Positions 17,545-25,098 are shown, numbered from the stretch's first letter. The stretch: DNA of 64,000 nt from Clostridia bacterium (GCA_017525875.1 JAFXSG010000048.1:65856-129855); one strand, 5' to 3'. The notes: generated by a model from the sequence alone, not told the origin. Numbers and translations are program-made.

Positions 17545-17925
17545 TCATGCGGCAATATAAAAATTGTCTGTATCGTCTGACGCAGCGATAGTGATGCCTT
17601 TTTCCCACTTCATACTATTTTTCTGCATAATTGAAGAGTAGTCTTCTTCGCTTATTAATTCTAAATTGGCAATCATCCCAAGCTTTTCGCATATTTTAGC
17701 TATAGTGTCTACGGTGAAGTTGCAATCTCCGCTTTCCCATTTTGACACCATTGCTTGAGACACACCCATAAACTCGGCAAACTGCTTCTGGTTCATAGAC
17801 CTTTCAATACGCGAACTAATCAAGGCATGCACGACTGTATTCTTTAGCGTAATCTCAATTACTTCGCTACGGCTCAATGAGTCAGCTAATCTGTTGACGA
17901 AAGTATTACTTGCGCTTTTTTTCAT
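17545..17925 (-). CDS. higA: HigA-like antitoxin (XRE helix-turn-helix) with C-terminal extension
   Basis: The 126-residue protein has a helix-turn-helix at about 45-95 (NQKQFAEFMGVSQAMVSKWESGD, typical XRE) preceded by a 40-residue helical region. The 30-residue C-terminal extension ends in the hydrophobic DDTDNFYIAA. Such tails act as the chaperone-addiction (ChAD) region in TAC antitoxins, which makes the antitoxin unstable without its SecB-like partner; that role here is inferred. The gene overlaps the toxin by 20 bases and has GGAGGAAG before the ATG. The antitoxin alone or with toxin probably represses the promoter at 18346-18373, which contains a palindrome. Confidence 0.82.
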   Translation of the reverse strand: MKKSASNTFVNRLADSLSRSEVIEITLKNTVVHALISSRIERSMNQKQFAEFMGVSQAMVSKWESGDCNFTVDTIAKICEKLGMIANLELISEEDYSSIMQKNSMKWEKGITIAASDDTDNFYIAA

Positions 17926-18310
17926 GGCTTCCTCCTCTTCTATACTCCTTTAACCTCTCTTTAGCAATAGAAATTGCAGGTGAGTATCCCGTATTACGCT
18001 TGCCTGCTATCTCCTCAAACGTATGCAATAGAATTGTACCATCTCTCTCCAAAGAGAATAGTATTCTTATATTGCAATCAACTTTAATCTTGATGGCATA
18101 TAAACCTTGAGTGCCTTTGGGTTTTTCAATTTGCTTGTGTTTAGTAAAAACATCTGGATTACGATCCCTGCTAATAAAGTCCAGTAACTCAAGCACCTTT
18201 GAAAAAATCCTAGAGCTATTCGGCTTGCGCTGAACAATTCTATCAAATTCCTCTTCAAACTCATCTACTGTCCTAACCTTCAAATCGTTCAGCAACTCAT
18301 GATTTAACAA
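17906..18310 (-). CDS. higB: HigB/RelE-family toxin
   Basis: The 134-residue protein fits the RelE/HigB (Gp49-like) ribosome-dependent mRNA interferase family. LYAIKIKVDCNIRILFSLE forms the core beta hairpin. HTFEEIAGKRNTGYSPAI and IAKERLKEYRR give the C-terminal pattern of a Phe-x-Lys-like loop and a final helix with Arg. In this family the toxin cleaves mRNA in the ribosomal A site. The start is TTG at 18308-18310 with GAGGTGAG just upstream; no ATG is available in frame. It is first in the toxin-antitoxin-chaperone operon, the reverse order to most TA pairs but the usual order for HigBA. Confidence 0.82.
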   Translation of the reverse strand: MLNHELLNDLKVRTVDEFEEEFDRIVQRKPNSSRIFSKVLELLDFISRDRNPDVFTKHKQIEKPKGTQGLYAIKIKVDCNIRILFSLERDGTILLHTFEEIAGKRNTGYSPAISIAKERLKEYRRGGSHEKKRK

Positions 18311-18345
18311 GATCTCACCTCACAAGATTCAAGTCCACTAGCACA

Positions 18346-18373
18346 ATTATAACCTATAAGTTATATTTGTCAA
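18346..18373 (-). promoter_or_regulatory. Promoter and palindromic operator of the TAC operon
   Basis: On the minus strand TTGACA (18368-18373), 16-base spacer, TATAAT (18346-18351). ATAACCTATAAGTTAT (18349-18364) is an imperfect palindrome covering the spacer and the edge of the -10 box. It is the expected place for the HigA antitoxin to bind and repress. Confidence 0.8.
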
Positions 18374-18521
18374 GTATATTCTTGCGGTGATGCATAAAAC
18401 TAATACTGATTATATGCATCTACCGCTCAATTATGCATTGTGAAATGTCTGGCCATTTAACATGATAAACGTAAAACACTCAGTACAGGTCATATACTGA
18501 ATCCGTTAGCAATGCTTCTAT

Positions 18522-19076
18522 TCACCAAGACGTTTCAGCAGGATATGCTTCACTGAAATCCTTCAGAAAATTGACTTTAGCTGAAATTGGAGAGTCCTTT
18601 ACTTCAAATCCCTTTGATTTAATAAGTTTAACTTTGTAATCGAGCAGTTCTATGGGAACGTTCAAAGATGAGGCCGCCTGGCTGAAAGCCTGCCCGTCAT
18701 CCAATGCGCCGAAGAAATCGTCGTCGGAGATCAAGAGCTCCGAAGCGAAGAGGTTCGCTTCCTTTTCGCATCGGCTGCTTTCGTCAAAGAGTGCAAGCTC
18801 ATGGAAAGCGTGCATACCCGAATCGGCGTGCAACATCGCGTGTCCGAGCTCATGCGCGGTGATTATGCGCTGGATCATGTAAGGGAGATCGGAGTTGACC
18901 GTGATCACCTTGATACGGTTGCTCTTGATGAAGAAACCCTTTATGGCATCCCTGCTGCTGCCCATAGGGGAATAGCATACCGGTATGCCAAGGAGCGAGC
19001 ACAGCGAAAAAGGATCCGTCTCGCCGCATTTCGCTTTGATCTTTGCGACAGAACGAACGATCTTATCGTATGCCAT
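18522..19076 (-). CDS. immA-like: ImmA/IrrE-family metallopeptidase
   Basis: The 184-residue protein contains the zinc peptidase motif AHELGHAMLH (His75, Glu76, His79) and a following EKEANLFASELLI helix, the signature of the ImmA/IrrE family. In ICEBs1 ImmA cleaves the repressor ImmR and induces the element. Here the gene follows an XRE repressor on the same strand, with a 110-base gap, so the same antirepressor role is likely. I chose the ATG at 19074-19076 with AAAGGGG eight bases upstream; the GTG three codons earlier overlaps that ribosome site. The C-terminus (about 130-184) is unassigned. The gene is more GC-rich than the TAC operon next to it. Confidence 0.88.
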   Translation of the reverse strand: MAYDKIVRSVAKIKAKCGETDPFSLCSLLGIPVCYSPMGSSRDAIKGFFIKSNRIKVITVNSDLPYMIQRIITAHELGHAMLHADSGMHAFHELALFDESSRCEKEANLFASELLISDDDFFGALDDGQAFSQAASSLNVPIELLDYKVKLIKSKGFEVKDSPISAKVNFLKDFSEAYPAETSW

Positions 19077-19186
19077 TATCTTCACCCCTTTCGCATAGGC
19101 TTTCCGCCGATATTATACTGCATTCACCCGGAACTGCAATACAAAAAATGGTACTCAGTCACTGACCGAACAAATATATCCGAGGA

Positions 19187-19621
19187 TCAATCCTGATCCT
19201 TTTTGCCGAACCTTCTTCTTGCTTCTTCCTTGCATGTGATGTATGCCTTCATGACCGCTTCAAAGAATACGTCCTTCTGCTCCTGAGAGAGCTCGCCGCC
19301 TGCGAACAGCGCGGTGTTGGCGGACAGAAGCTCATCCATATTCTTTGCTCCGGTTGAACCGTAGCGCTCACGCGCTTCTGCAATGTAATCGTCTTTTTCG
19401 ATATCAGCCATGGGGTCCTCGCACTCATCGTCGGAAAGGAATTTGACCGAAACACCCAAAGCCTTTGCCAGCTTCAGCATAGAAGCCGGGCGGGGCTTTT
19501 TTTCACCCTTCTCATATGCGATCACGGAACGAACCGACAAGCCGATCTTTTTCCCAAGCTGCGGCTGTGATATGCCAAGGGATACCCTCGCTTCCTTTAC
19601 TTTCTCAGAAAAGGTCTTCAT
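19187..19621 (-). CDS. immR-like: XRE-family repressor (ImmR-like)
   Basis: The 144-residue protein has a helix-turn-helix at about 5-60 (GISQPQLGKKIGLSVRSVIAYEKGEKKP) and a helical second half with an Asp/Glu-rich part and SQEQKDVFFEAVMKAY near 110-125. It is the probable master repressor of the element and likely the substrate of the ImmA-like peptidase encoded next. AAGGTGGTG precedes the ATG. Its promoter (19727-19755) carries a TTGAAC box in the spacer, so autoregulation is expected. The same box lies in the opposing promoter that reads toward mobC. Confidence 0.85.
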   Translation of the reverse strand: MKTFSEKVKEARVSLGISQPQLGKKIGLSVRSVIAYEKGEKKPRPASMLKLAKALGVSVKFLSDDECEDPMADIEKDDYIAEARERYGSTGAKNMDELLSANTALFAGGELSQEQKDVFFEAVMKAYITCKEEARRRFGKKDQD

Positions 19622-19651
19622 TGGAACACCACCTTAAAATTATTCATAAAA

Positions 19652-19755
19652 GTTCAATGAACCCTATTGACAATAGTTCAACGCAGTGATACAATCACCG
19701 CTGAACAATATTGAACTATCATGCATATTATACTTGAACCACAGGCGATTGTCAA
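19652..19755. promoter_or_regulatory. Face-to-face promoter switch with TTGAAC/GTTCAA boxes
   Basis: Rightward promoter: TTGACA (19667-19672), 17-base spacer, TACAAT (19690-19695). Leftward promoter: TTGACA read on the minus strand (19750-19755), 17-base spacer, TATAAT (19727-19732). They point at each other, so the two transcripts overlap in the first bases. GTTCAA/TTGAAC half-sites lie at 19652-19662 (a GTTCA-A-TGAAC palindrome), 19676-19681 (rightward spacer), 19702-19706 (TGAAC only), 19711-19716 and 19734-19739 (leftward spacer). The XRE protein is the likely binder. The layout resembles a bistable lysogeny-type control. Confidence 0.75.
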
Positions 19756-19771
19756 GCGTAAATGCAAAAAA

Positions 19772-19960
19772 GTTCACCGGTTTATTCGAGGGAGTCCCTG
19801 CAAGCATCGCCTTTGTCATGACAAAGGCCGCATGCCCGCTGTGGACAATTGTCCGGATGTTATTGCCGGCAATTGTCCTTGCAAGCATGGGATTTGGGTC
19901 CCCAAATCCGCTTGCAAAGGCTACGCCCTTGGACCCCATGCCGCTCAGCGGGAAAAAGAA
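19772..19960 (+). other. oriT: Putative origin of transfer (oriT) region upstream of mobC
   Basis: This 190-base non-coding stretch is packed with inverted repeats. They are a 20-base palindrome GCCTTTGTCATGACAAAGGC (19809-19828), GGACAATTGTCC (19843-19854), and a large hairpin at 19877-19920 in which GCAAGC/GCTTGC and GGATTTGG/CCAAATCC enclose GTCC. CCGCT and AGCGG follow near 19941-19951. Such arrays immediately before a MobC gene are typical of transfer origins of integrative mobilizable elements, where the relaxosome forms. The nick site cannot be named. A deleted inverted relative lies at 16695-16786. Confidence 0.6.
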
Positions 19961-19981
19961 CGATAATAAACGGAGGTATAA

Positions 19982-20302
19982 ATGAGAAAAAGACAGTATG
20001 AAACGCATTTGAGGCTGAACGAAAAAGAACAGAAAAAGCTCGACGAGCTCGCAAATAAGGCCGGCGTCACCAAATCGGCGGTGCTGAGAAAGCTCATAAT
20101 GGGTGCGGAGATCAAGGAACGCCCGAACGTCGATTTCATCGACCTTATTCAATCGATCGACCATCTAGCAATAAACGTCAACCAGATCGCGCATCACGCG
20201 AATATGCAGGGCGGTATCACAGCGGAGGAGGCTGCCGAGGCAAAACGGTTGGTAACAGAGATACGCAGACGGCTGTATTCGAGGAGGGACATTTTCGGCT
20301 GA
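19982..20302 (+). CDS. mobC: MobC-family relaxosome accessory protein
   Basis: The 106-residue protein begins MRKRQYETHLRLNEKE, a ribbon-helix-helix-like DNA-binding start, continues with ELANKAGVTKSAVLRKLI, and has the MobC core (about 55-85: IDHLAINVNQIAHHANM) and a basic C-terminus. MobC proteins help a relaxase open the transfer origin. GGAGG lies before the ATG, and the oriT-like hairpins lie directly upstream. No relaxase gene follows. The next gene encodes a VirE protein, so the element may rely on a relaxase supplied by another element. Confidence 0.85.
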   Translation: MRKRQYETHLRLNEKEQKKLDELANKAGVTKSAVLRKLIMGAEIKERPNVDFIDLIQSIDHLAINVNQIAHHANMQGGITAEEAAEAKRLVTEIRRRLYSRRDIFG

Positions 20303-20357
20303 GCATCGTCCCCATGAAGGAATGAAGCATAATACGATAAGACAAGGAGACAGAACA

Positions 20358-21701
20358 TTGAAATTTCCCGAAGCAACAAAAGATGAAAAACGGAGCATCC
20401 GTTTTACGCGAAACAAGCTCGTGAAGGGTAAGGACGAAAAGCCCCTGAGCAGCATATCGAACTTTGTGACGGTCCTTGAAAACGATCCGAGGTTCGTTGG
20501 CGCTATTAGGCTCAATGAGATGAGCGGCAGGATACATATAATCAAACCGCTTGGCTGGAAAAGGGAGGAAAACGGCGCAATCACCGATACCGATATAAAC
20601 TACATCCGCCTACTCATAGAGCAGACCTATGGCCTCACAGGAGAGAAACCCGCAATGTCGGCTATTGATATAGTCGCTAATGAGAACCGCTATCACCCGA
20701 TACGTGATCTGCTCTTTTCCTTCAAATGGGACGGCAAGGAACGCATACGGTACGTTCTCCATCATTTCCTCGGTGCGGAGGTAAACGATTTCAATTACGA
20801 GTGTATGAAGCTGTTCCTGCTCGGAGGTATAAGCAGGGTAATGACGCCCGGCTGCAAGTTCGATTACATGCTCTGCCTGATCGGCGATCAGGGCGCAGGC
20901 AAATCGACCTTCTTCCGAAAGCTCGCCCTGCGCGACGAATGGTTCACGGATGACATCAAACGCCTTGATGATGAAAACGTCTACCGCAGGCTGGAAGGGC
21001 ATTTCATAATCGAAATGCCGGAGATGAGCGCCATAGCGAATACCCGCACTATAGAGGAAACCAAGGCGTTCATCTCCCGCTCGAAGGATACATACAAGGT
21101 CCCGTATGACCGTCTGCCTAAGGACCGTCCCCGCCAGTGCATATTCGGCGGCAGCGGGAACCGTGTGGCATTTCTTCCGCTCGACAGATCGGGAAACAGA
21201 CGCTTTCTGCCGATACTGATCGATATGTCAAAAGCGGAGGTGCATATCCTCGAAGACGAAGCCGAGAGCGAGCGTTACATTGAGCAGGTCTGGGCGGAAG
21301 CGGTCATGCTCTATTGCTTGGGTGAGCCGGTACTGAAGCTCTCCGATGAGGATCAAAAGGAGCTTACGAAAATCCAGCGTTATTTCATGCCCGAGGACGA
21401 CCGTCTGGGTGTGATAGCCGGCTTCCTTGCCAAAACGAATGAATCGAGCGTATGCTCCCGTATGCTTTACAAAAAGGCGTTCGGCCGCAATGACGAACCC
21501 AAGCATTGGGAGCTGCAGGAGATAACCGAGATCATGAACGCAGGTATCGCATCAAAGGAAATAGTCGGCTGGAAGAGATGTGATGACGTCAGGCACTTCC
21601 ATGATTACGGTAAACAGCGCTACTGGGAGCGAGTTTCCGATAAAGAACCCGAATTCACCGAGATCCAATGTGAATTGCCCGAGGGTCTATTCGATGATTA
21701 A
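20358..21701 (+). CDS. VirE/VapE-family ATPase (virulence-associated protein E)
   Basis: The protein is about 447 residues from a TTG at 20358, which has AAGGAG eight bases upstream; an ATG at 20322 in the same frame has a poorly spaced site and would add 12 residues. The VirE domain (PF05272) is clear: Walker A GDQGAGKST near residue 180, Walker B-like HFIIEMPEMSAI, then VPYDRLPKDRPRQ and GNRRFLPI. VirE/VapE proteins are primase-helicase-associated ATPases of phage satellites and integrative elements, thought to help element DNA replication. The N-terminal 120 residues resemble a primase-C-terminal-like part. It directly follows mobC, where a relaxase would be expected in related elements. 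Confidence 0.85.
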   Translation: MKFPEATKDEKRSIRFTRNKLVKGKDEKPLSSISNFVTVLENDPRFVGAIRLNEMSGRIHIIKPLGWKREENGAITDTDINYIRLLIEQTYGLTGEKPAMSAIDIVANENRYHPIRDLLFSFKWDGKERIRYVLHHFLGAEVNDFNYECMKLFLLGGISRVMTPGCKFDYMLCLIGDQGAGKSTFFRKLALRDEWFTDDIKRLDDENVYRRLEGHFIIEMPEMSAIANTRTIEETKAFISRSKDTYKVPYDRLPKDRPRQCIFGGSGNRVAFLPLDRSGNRRFLPILIDMSKAEVHILEDEAESERYIEQVWAEAVMLYCLGEPVLKLSDEDQKELTKIQRYFMPEDDRLGVIAGFLAKTNESSVCSRMLYKKAFGRNDEPKHWELQEITEIMNAGIASKEIVGWKRCDDVRHFHDYGKQRYWERVSDKEPEFTEIQCELPEGLFDD

Positions 21702-21799
21702 CCTTCCTTCCAGTAGGCAAAAAGGGTTGATCATATGGTAACAGTAACGGTAACAAGCACCAAAAAAGAAAAATATGGCGTGTAAAGAAATAGGGTTAT

Positions 21800-22696
21800 A
21801 TGGCCGTGTTCCCCGTTACCGTTTCCGGCGGCGGCACGGCGGAAAGGAACAAAGGATTGAAAGAGATAGCTATTACTAAATTGAAGCCATTTGAAGGTCA
21901 TCCGTACAAGGTTATTGATAATGAAGAGATGACCGCCCTCGTGGACAGCATCCGCGAGCACGGGGTCATGACGCCGCTGATCGTGCGGCCTATTATTGAC
22001 GGATACGAGATAATCAGCGGGCACAGGCGCGCTCATGCCGCGGAGCAGGCTGGACTTACGACCGTTTCCGCTATCGAAATGGATCTGAGCCGCGATGAAG
22101 CGGCCGTTATGCTCGTTGACAGCAATCTTCACCGCGAGCATATCCTTCCGAGCGAAAAAGCGTTTGCGTACAAGCTGAAAGCGGAAGCGTTGGAACATCA
22201 GGGCAAAAACTTAACTTCGGGACAACTTGTCCCGAAGTCGGACGGGAGCAGGACGACGGCGGTCATCGGTGCGCAGACAGGCGAAAGCTACAAGACCGTG
22301 CAGCGCTATATCCGCCTGACGCATCTTCTCCCGGCTCTGCTAGAAATGGTCGATGCGCAGCGTATCGCGTTTTCGGTCGGCGTAGAATTATCCTTTCTCG
22401 ATCCCGAGCTTCAGGCCGCGCTCATTACCGCGATCGAGGTCAACGACTGCACGCCATCATATGCCCAGGCAAACCGTATGCACAAGGCCGCTGTTGCCGG
22501 AGAGCTCGACGAGGATATGCTTTTTGCCATTATGGAGGAAGAAAAGCCCAATCAGCGGGAAAAGGTCAGCATATCGACCGATGAGCTACGCCGATATATC
22601 CCCAACGCCACACCCTCGGAGATGCAGGCATTTGTCCGGAAGGCCTGCGAGCACTATTCCGCTTTCCTTAAAAAGAACCGTGAGGAGGTGCGATAG
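21800..22696 (+). CDS. ParB/Spo0J-like nuclease-domain protein of the element
   Basis: The 298-residue protein contains a ParB N-terminal domain: LKPFEGHPYKVIDNEEM, HGVMTPLIVRP, GYEIISGHRRAHAAE and RDEAAVMLVDSNLHRE. This is followed by a helix-turn-helix region (GESYKTVQRYIRLTHLLP) and a C-terminal tail. ParB-like proteins without a ParA partner are frequent in Clostridial integrative elements and may act in plasmid-like maintenance or regulation. The start at ATG 21800 has AGGG nearby. An alternative TTG at 21857 after AAAGGA would give a protein beginning at KEIAITKLKP, closer to the usual start, so the first 19 residues are uncertain. It is followed by the TnpW-like gene. Confidence 0.85.
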   Translation: MAVFPVTVSGGGTAERNKGLKEIAITKLKPFEGHPYKVIDNEEMTALVDSIREHGVMTPLIVRPIIDGYEIISGHRRAHAAEQAGLTTVSAIEMDLSRDEAAVMLVDSNLHREHILPSEKAFAYKLKAEALEHQGKNLTSGQLVPKSDGSRTTAVIGAQTGESYKTVQRYIRLTHLLPALLEMVDAQRIAFSVGVELSFLDPELQAALITAIEVNDCTPSYAQANRMHKAAVAGELDEDMLFAIMEEEKPNQREKVSISTDELRRYIPNATPSEMQAFVRKACEHYSAFLKKNREEVR

Positions 22697-22700
22697 GCCA

Positions 22701-22955
22701 TTGAAAAAGAAAACGCTCTATCCTCTCGGTATCGGCTGCCGTTCCTACAAGATCGGGAGGATCAAATACGTTGTTTCCTCGCATTTTGCCGTCTTTGACA
22801 TCAAGCTTGCCGGAACGACCTTTCGCGACCGGATGCAGCACGGTCTGAAAAGCGGTTTTGCAGATTTGACGTTTGATGAGCCTGCCGATAATATGGACGC
22901 GCAGGGATATTCGTGCTCCGAGGCCGACCGTGGAAAGGAGGAAAACAATGAGTAA
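22701..22955 (+). CDS. TnpW-like small protein preceding the recombinase
   Basis: The 84-residue product starts at a TTG (22701) 12 bases after AGGAGG. It has a short basic start (KKKTLYPLG), a central RIKYVVSSHFAV, and a helical RDRMQHGLKSGFADL segment. The pattern IG-x3-YVVSSxF with a C-terminal helix resembles TnpW-type small proteins that sit immediately before the large serine recombinase in Tn4451-like elements. It overlaps the recombinase start by 8 bases, indicating coupling. TnpW function is not established. The identification is moderate; the open frame extends upstream without a start and that part is not coding. Confidence 0.6.
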   Translation: MKKKTLYPLGIGCRSYKIGRIKYVVSSHFAVFDIKLAGTTFRDRMQHGLKSGFADLTFDEPADNMDAQGYSCSEADRGKEENNE

Positions 22956-24648
22956 GACCACGGAGCAGGGGATTACAGCGCTGTATTGCAGGCTTTCGCG
23001 CGACGACGGCGCGGAGGGCGACAGCAATTCGGTCGCCAATCAAAAGCGCATGCTGTTGAAGTATGCGAAGGAAAACGGTTTCGTCAACACGAGGTTTTAC
23101 GTTGACGACGGCTATACCGGAACGAACTTCAACCGTCCGGGGTTCAAGCAGATGATAGAGGACGCCGAGATGGGCTATATCACGACCATCATCGTGAAGG
23201 ATATGTCCAGGTTCGGCAGGGACTACCTCGGCGTGGGCAAATACACCGAATCGGTATTGCCCGATCTGGGTGTCAGGTTCATAGCCATCAACGACGGCGT
23301 TGACAGCGCGGATGGCGAAAACGAGCTTGCCCCGTTCAAGAACATCATGAACGAGATGTACGCCCGCGATATCAGCCGGAAAGTACGCTCGGCGCACAGG
23401 ATCAGAGGCAACGCAGGTGAACCGCTTGGACCGCCGCCGTATGGATATGTGAAGGATCCCGAAAACCCGAAACATTGGATCATAGAGCCGGAAGCGGCTG
23501 CCATCGTGCGGGAGATATTCAAAATGTCTCTTGAAGGCAAGGGCAATGAAACTATCGCCCGTATCCTGACGGAAAGGAAGGTGCTGAACTGCACTTATTA
23601 CTGGAAGGCGCGAGGCGACAATCGGAATGGGCGGAAATGGCAGGAAGATCCGTACAGATGGAAGGACGCCACTATAAACTCCATTCTCAAACGAGTCGAA
23701 TACTGCGGCGATCTTGTTAATTTCAAAACCTATTCAAAGTCCTTCAAGAACAAGCAGCGGTTCAAAAATCCGGAGGAAAAGCATGTGATCTTTTACGGTG
23801 CGCATGATCCTATAATCGATCGTGACACTTTCGAGCTGGTTCAGAAGATGCATGGAAAAACCAAACGCCGCGCTCCGAAAAAGGAGAACGGCGAAAAGAG
23901 CATATTTGCGGATCTGCTCTATTGTGCCGACTGCGGTCACAAGCTCTGGTTCCACGTCAACACGATAAACCGGAGCATACGGTTCTTTTCATGCTCCAAC
24001 TATGCGAAGGACTATCGCGGCACCTGTCCAACGCGGCATTATATCCGGGAGGACGCTCTTTATGAGGTCGTGCGTCTTGAACTCCGCAGGCTTTCCGCTT
24101 TTCTCCGCGAGGATGAAGAAGCTTTTGCAGAAATCCTCGCCAAGCGGACCGGTGCGGAAGCAAAGGCAGAACGCTCCGTTCTCGAAGAGGAGCTTCGCAA
24201 AGCCCGTCAGCGTCTTGAGCTTGTGGGTACACTATACGAAAAGCTGTACGAGGACAACGCCACCGGCAAGGTGACGGACGAATGGTATTCGCATATGTCG
24301 CTGAAATATGAGACCGAGCGGATAGAATTGAAGGTCAAGATCGAAGATCTGGATAAAAAGCTCAAAGCCCTTCGGACGGTTGAAAAGAACAATGAGTATT
24401 TCATCCGCGCCGTTCGCCGCTTTATGGATATGGATACGCTGACGGCTCCCCTGCTTAAGGAGCTGATCAACAGGATCGAAGTATCCGAAGTCCAGGGTAA
24501 GGGCAAGAACCGCACTCAGCGGATCGTTATCCATTACCGTTTCGCGGGATACCTTGATCTTGAAGAGAATTATCTCGAAAGGAACATAGTTCAGGACACC
24601 CGGCAGGGCGTTGCGGTCGAATACGTACCGCATGCCGCGGGAGAGTAA
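22948..24648 (+). CDS. Large serine recombinase (TnpX-like)
   Basis: The 566-residue integrase has a resolvase domain (Ser17 in LYCRLSRDDG as nucleophile, DDGYTGTNFNRPGF, KDMSRFGRDYLGVG) and a Recombinase domain (PPPYGYVKDPE, AAAIVREIFKM). A zinc ribbon follows (CADCGHKLWFHV then FFSCSNYAK and CPTRHYIRED). A coiled coil of about 70 residues and a DUF4368-like C-terminus complete it. Such enzymes integrate and excise mobilizable elements through short attachment sites. AAAGGAGG precedes ATG 22948; the longer frame from 22873 is TnpW sequence. It is the last gene of the element, 61 bases from the tRNA cluster terminator. The attachment site itself was not identified. Confidence 0.95.
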   Translation: MSKTTEQGITALYCRLSRDDGAEGDSNSVANQKRMLLKYAKENGFVNTRFYVDDGYTGTNFNRPGFKQMIEDAEMGYITTIIVKDMSRFGRDYLGVGKYTESVLPDLGVRFIAINDGVDSADGENELAPFKNIMNEMYARDISRKVRSAHRIRGNAGEPLGPPPYGYVKDPENPKHWIIEPEAAAIVREIFKMSLEGKGNETIARILTERKVLNCTYYWKARGDNRNGRKWQEDPYRWKDATINSILKRVEYCGDLVNFKTYSKSFKNKQRFKNPEEKHVIFYGAHDPIIDRDTFELVQKMHGKTKRRAPKKENGEKSIFADLLYCADCGHKLWFHVNTINRSIRFFSCSNYAKDYRGTCPTRHYIREDALYEVVRLELRRLSAFLREDEEAFAEILAKRTGAEAKAERSVLEEELRKARQRLELVGTLYEKLYEDNATGKVTDEWYSHMSLKYETERIELKVKIEDLDKKLKALRTVEKNNEYFIRAVRRFMDMDTLTAPLLKELINRIEVSEVQGKGKNRTQRIVIHYRFAGYLDLEENYLERNIVQDTRQGVAVEYVPHAAGE

Positions 24649-24671
24649 CACATAGTTCTTGACAAAAGAAA

Positions 24672-24708
24672 AGCGAGTATTGACTGAAATCCGTTGTCAA
24701 TACTCGCT
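24672..24708 (-). terminator. Intrinsic terminator of the tRNA operon
   Basis: AGCGAGTATTGAC (24672-24684) pairs perfectly with GTCAATACTCGCT (24696-24708) over 13 bases, and on the minus strand TTTTCTTTT follows. It lies just after the tRNA-Leu gene and faces the recombinase gene, so it also separates the element from the tRNA cluster. Confidence 0.85.
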
Positions 24709-24709
24709 A

Positions 24710-24796
24710 TGGTGCGGGCAAGAGGACTTGAACCTCCATGGAGTTGCCCCCATACGGACCTGAACCGTACGCGTCTGCCAATTCCGCCATGCCCGC
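24710..24796 (-). tRNA. tRNA-Leu (CAG)
   Basis: The minus strand folds as a class II tRNA: acceptor GCGGGCA/TGCCCGC, anticodon loop TTCAGGT with anticodon CAG, long variable arm, T arm GGTTCAAGTCC, and encoded CCA (24710-24712). It is last in the cluster. Confidence 0.93.
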
Positions 24797-24924
24797 AGGC
24801 TTATTCTTTTTTTGGGGAAGGATCCGGCCCTGCAAAATCATTCACCGGATGATTTTGCGACGGGCTTCGAATCCATTTAATTCTCTCCCAAATCCAATAC
24901 CCCACTCTGTGGGGAATTGGATTT
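24797..24924. other. Spacer between tRNA-Leu and tRNA-Tyr with two hairpins
   Basis: The spacer holds GCAAAATCAT/ATGATTTTGC at about 24835-24860. A longer near-perfect stem lies at 24890-24924 (AAATCCAAT and CCCCAC on one side, GTGGGG and ATTGGATTT on the other). Neither has a T-run of terminator quality, so processing signals or a small palindromic repeat are likely. Confidence 0.5.
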
Positions 24925-25008
24925 GGTGGACGGGGATGGATTCGAACCATCGTAGTCTGTGACAACGGATTTACAGTCCGCTCCCTTTGGCCGCTCGGGA
25001 ACCCGTCC
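24924..25008 (-). tRNA. tRNA-Tyr (GTA)
   Basis: Class II tRNA on the minus strand: acceptor GGACGGG/CCCGTCC, anticodon GTA in CTGTAAA, long variable arm, T arm GGTTCGAATCC, and CCA encoded at 24924-24926. Confidence 0.94.
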
Positions 25009-25022
25009 ATATAGCTATCATA

Positions 25023-25098
25023 TGGAGCTGGTGATGGGACTCGAACCCGCAACCTGCTGATTACAAATCAGCTGCTCTGCCAATTGAGCTACACCAGC
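25023..25098 (-). tRNA. tRNA-Thr (TGT)
   Basis: Minus strand: acceptor GCTGGTG/CACCAGC, D arm GCTCAATTGGCAGAGC, anticodon TGT in TTTGTAA, T arm GGGTTCGAGTCCC, encoded CCA. Confidence 0.95.

Noticed and set aside
20303..20357. Remnant of a relaxase start between mobC and virE
   Set aside because: A short stretch reads SIVPMKE in one frame, but it is only a few codons and stops at once; too little to call a gene or pseudogene.
23734..24651. Minus-strand frames over the serine recombinase
   Set aside because: They are frame shadows of the recombinase, which has all its domains and a good start.
24649..24709. Attachment site of the recombinase at the tRNA-Leu 3' end
   Set aside because: The sequence there is a 13-base-pair terminator for the tRNA operon; no matching left-end repeat was found by eye.
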